From Thiomonas sp. (GTDB lineage: Bacteria > Pseudomonadota > Gammaproteobacteria > Burkholderiales > Burkholderiaceae_C): a stretch of DNA of 6,318 nt. Positions 5,004 through 6,318 of this stretch are shown one piece after another. How positions within the stretch are numbered: position 1 is the first letter of the stretch; every line of letters starts with the position of its first letter. The stretch covers positions 9,949 to 16,266 of the forward strand of contig JAQTVS010000021.1 of NCBI GenBank assembly GCA_028706735.1. The letters are read 5' to 3'. The position numbers and the translations under genes were made by a program. The notes under the pieces are model-generated. The model ran no database searches and was not told the origin of the DNA. It saw only the letters and a list, made by a program, of their open reading frames with translations.

Positions 5004-6318
5004 TCAGGCCAAGGCCGTGGAGCCCTCGCTGTGCGCGGCCATGTCTTGCTGCAAATTCCACATGCGGGCGTACAGGCCCTGCGCCCGCAAGAGCTGTGCA
5101 TGCGTGCCGCGCTCGACCACCCGCCCTTGCTCGACCACCAGAATCTGGTGCGCATCGACCACGGTGGACAGGCGATGTGCAATGACCAGCGCGGTGCGAT
5201 TGCGTGCCGCGGCGCGGATCTCCGCCTGAATCGCCTTTTCATTGTGCGAATCGAGTTGCGAGGTGGCTTCGTCGAAAATCAGGATAGGCGGGTTTTTCAA
5301 CAAGGCGCGTGCGATCGCCACGCGCTGCTTCTCACCGCCAGAGAGCTTCAACCCGCGCTCGCCGACCTGGGTGTCATAGCCCTGCGGCGTGCTGACGATG
5401 AACGCATGGATGTGCGCGGCGCGCGCCACCGCCTCGACCTCCGCGGCGCTCGCACCGGGCTTTCCGTAGGCAATGTTGTAGCCTATGGTGTCGTTGAACA
5501 GCACGGTGTCCTGCGGCACGATGCCGATGGCCCGGCGCACGCTGGCCTGTGTGACTTGGGCGATGTCCTGGCCGTCGATCAGAATGCGGCCGGACTGTGG
5601 CGCGTAAAAGCGAAACAGCAGCCGCGCCAGGGTGGATTTGCCCGCACCCGACGGCCCGACAATGGCAACCGTTTCTCCTGCGGGCACGGCGAAGTCCAGT
5701 CCGTCCAGAATGGTGCGGTCCGGGCCGTAGCCAAAGCGCACCTGCTCGAAACGCACTCCCCCGCGAGAGACATGCAATGCGGGCGCATTCGGTGCGTCCT
5801 CGATGTCGCGGTGCTCTTCCAGAATGGTGAACATGCGCTCCAGGTCGGTGCTGGACTGGCGGATCTCGCGGTAAATCACGCCAAGAAAATTCAGCGGCAC
5901 ATAGAGCTGCAGCATGAAGGCGTTGACCAGCACCAGATCGCCCAGGTTCATGCTGCCATTCACCACGCCTGCGGTGGCGCGCCACACCAGCAGCGTGACC
6001 GCCGCAGCGATGATCAGGCTCTGCCCCAGATTGAGCAGCGACAGCGAGTTCTGCGACTTGATCGCCGCAGTCATCCAGCTCTTGAGGTTGTCGTCATAGC
6101 GCGTCGATTCCAGCGCCTCGTTGCCGAACATTTTCACCGTCTCGTAGTTCAGCAGGGCGTCAATGGCGCGCTGGTTGGCGCGCGAATCCTGTGTGTTCAT
6201 TTCACGCCGCAGATGGGTGCGCCACTCGGTGACGGTGATGGTGAACCCCACATACAAGGCCAGCGCCGCCAGCGCGATGCCGGCAAACCAGATGTCATAC
6301 TTCACCAGCAGGATGCCG
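5004..6318 (-). CDS. Atm1/HMT1-type half-size ABC exporter (5' end outside window)
   Basis: Partial gene: the frame is open to the window edge and stops with TGA at 5004-5006, so about 437 C-terminal residues are visible. It is an inner-membrane export ABC protein with membrane and ATPase domains fused in one chain. Counting from the GTG codon at 6305, hydrophobic segments lie near 6-26, 90-109 and 122-143. LLNYETVKMFGNE (51-63) is the segment characteristic of the Atm1/HMT1 branch. The ATPase domain has Walker A GPSGAGKST 217-225, Q-loop Gln265 in VPQDTVLF, signature LSGGEKQR 321-328, Walker B ILIFDE 341-346 and His377 in IAHRLS; all are intact. Known Atm1-family members export glutathione-linked sulfur or metal compounds, but the substrate here is not determined. 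The GTG at 6305 is internal, not the start. Same strand as gltI, 98 bp upstream of it, with no clear terminator between. Confidence 0.9.
   Translation of the reverse strand, partial: GILLVKYDIWFAGIALAALALYVGFTITVTEWRTHLRREMNTQDSRANQRAIDALLNYETVKMFGNEALESTRYDDNLKSWMTAAIKSQNSLSLLNLGQSLIIAAAVTLLVWRATAGVVNGSMNLGDLVLVNAFMLQLYVPLNFLGVIYREIRQSSTDLERMFTILEEHRDIEDAPNAPALHVSRGGVRFEQVRFGYGPDRTILDGLDFAVPAGETVAIVGPSGAGKSTLARLLFRFYAPQSGRILIDGQDIAQVTQASVRRAIGIVPQDTVLFNDTIGYNIAYGKPGASAAEVEAVARAAHIHAFIVSTPQGYDTQVGERGLKLSGGEKQRVAIARALLKNPPILIFDEATSQLDSHNEKAIQAEIRAAARNRTALVIAHRLSTVVDAHQILVVEQGRVVERGTHAQLLRAQGLYARMWNLQQDMAAHSEGSTALA

Noticed and set aside
5004..5060. Terminator after the exporter gene
   Set aside because: I looked for a T-tailed hairpin after the stop at 5004 on the - strand. 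The dyads at 4951-4977 lack a T-run, so none is called.
3733..5229. Long open frame on the + strand (498 codons) opposite gltI and its flanks
   Set aside because: It lies antisense to gltJ, gltI and the exporter gene, all of which are clearly recognised. Its composition is the Arg/His-rich kind produced by reading GC-rich genes backwards.

Overview
This window holds a GC-rich, gene-dense piece of a proteobacterial chromosome. The gene families point to a betaproteobacterium, most likely in or near the Burkholderiales. That placement comes from recognising protein families by eye, not from a database search. Six protein genes fill almost all of it, and no gene-free gap exceeds 100 bp. There is no sign of a mobile element, CRISPR array, tRNA or rRNA.

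Layout: (1) At the left edge, on the + strand, is the C-terminal part of a metallo-beta-lactamase-fold protein of the flavodiiron/ODP (oxygen-binding di-iron) type. It runs off the window and ends at 564. (2) Convergent with it, only 5 bp away, is pyrC (class II dihydroorotase) on the - strand. (3) Upstream of pyrC on the - strand is a complete glutamate/aspartate ABC importer in the order gltI-gltJ-gltK-gltL: periplasmic binding protein, two permeases, ATPase. (4) At the right edge, also on the - strand, is the C-terminal two-thirds or so of an Atm1/HMT1-type half-size ABC exporter (membrane domain plus ATPase), cut by the window end.

How the genes fit together: GltI captures acidic amino acids in the periplasm, GltJ and GltK form the channel, and GltL powers it. 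gltJ and gltK overlap (TGATG) and gltK runs straight into gltL, so JKL look translationally linked. A strong intrinsic-terminator-like hairpin between gltI and gltJ probably lets the binding protein be made in excess over the membrane complex. pyrC follows gltL after 65 bp with no visible terminator. It may therefore be partly co-transcribed with the importer of aspartate, the precursor that feeds pyrimidine synthesis just before the PyrC step.

The content is mostly ordinary housekeeping and transport. The points most worth a second look are regulatory. A perfect 9-bp inverted repeat contains the pyrC start codon in its 3' arm, reminiscent of the translational control of enterobacterial pyrC. 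Two abutting palindromes lie upstream of gltI. The flavodiiron-like protein lacks a flavodoxin domain and appears to lack one iron-ligand histidine.
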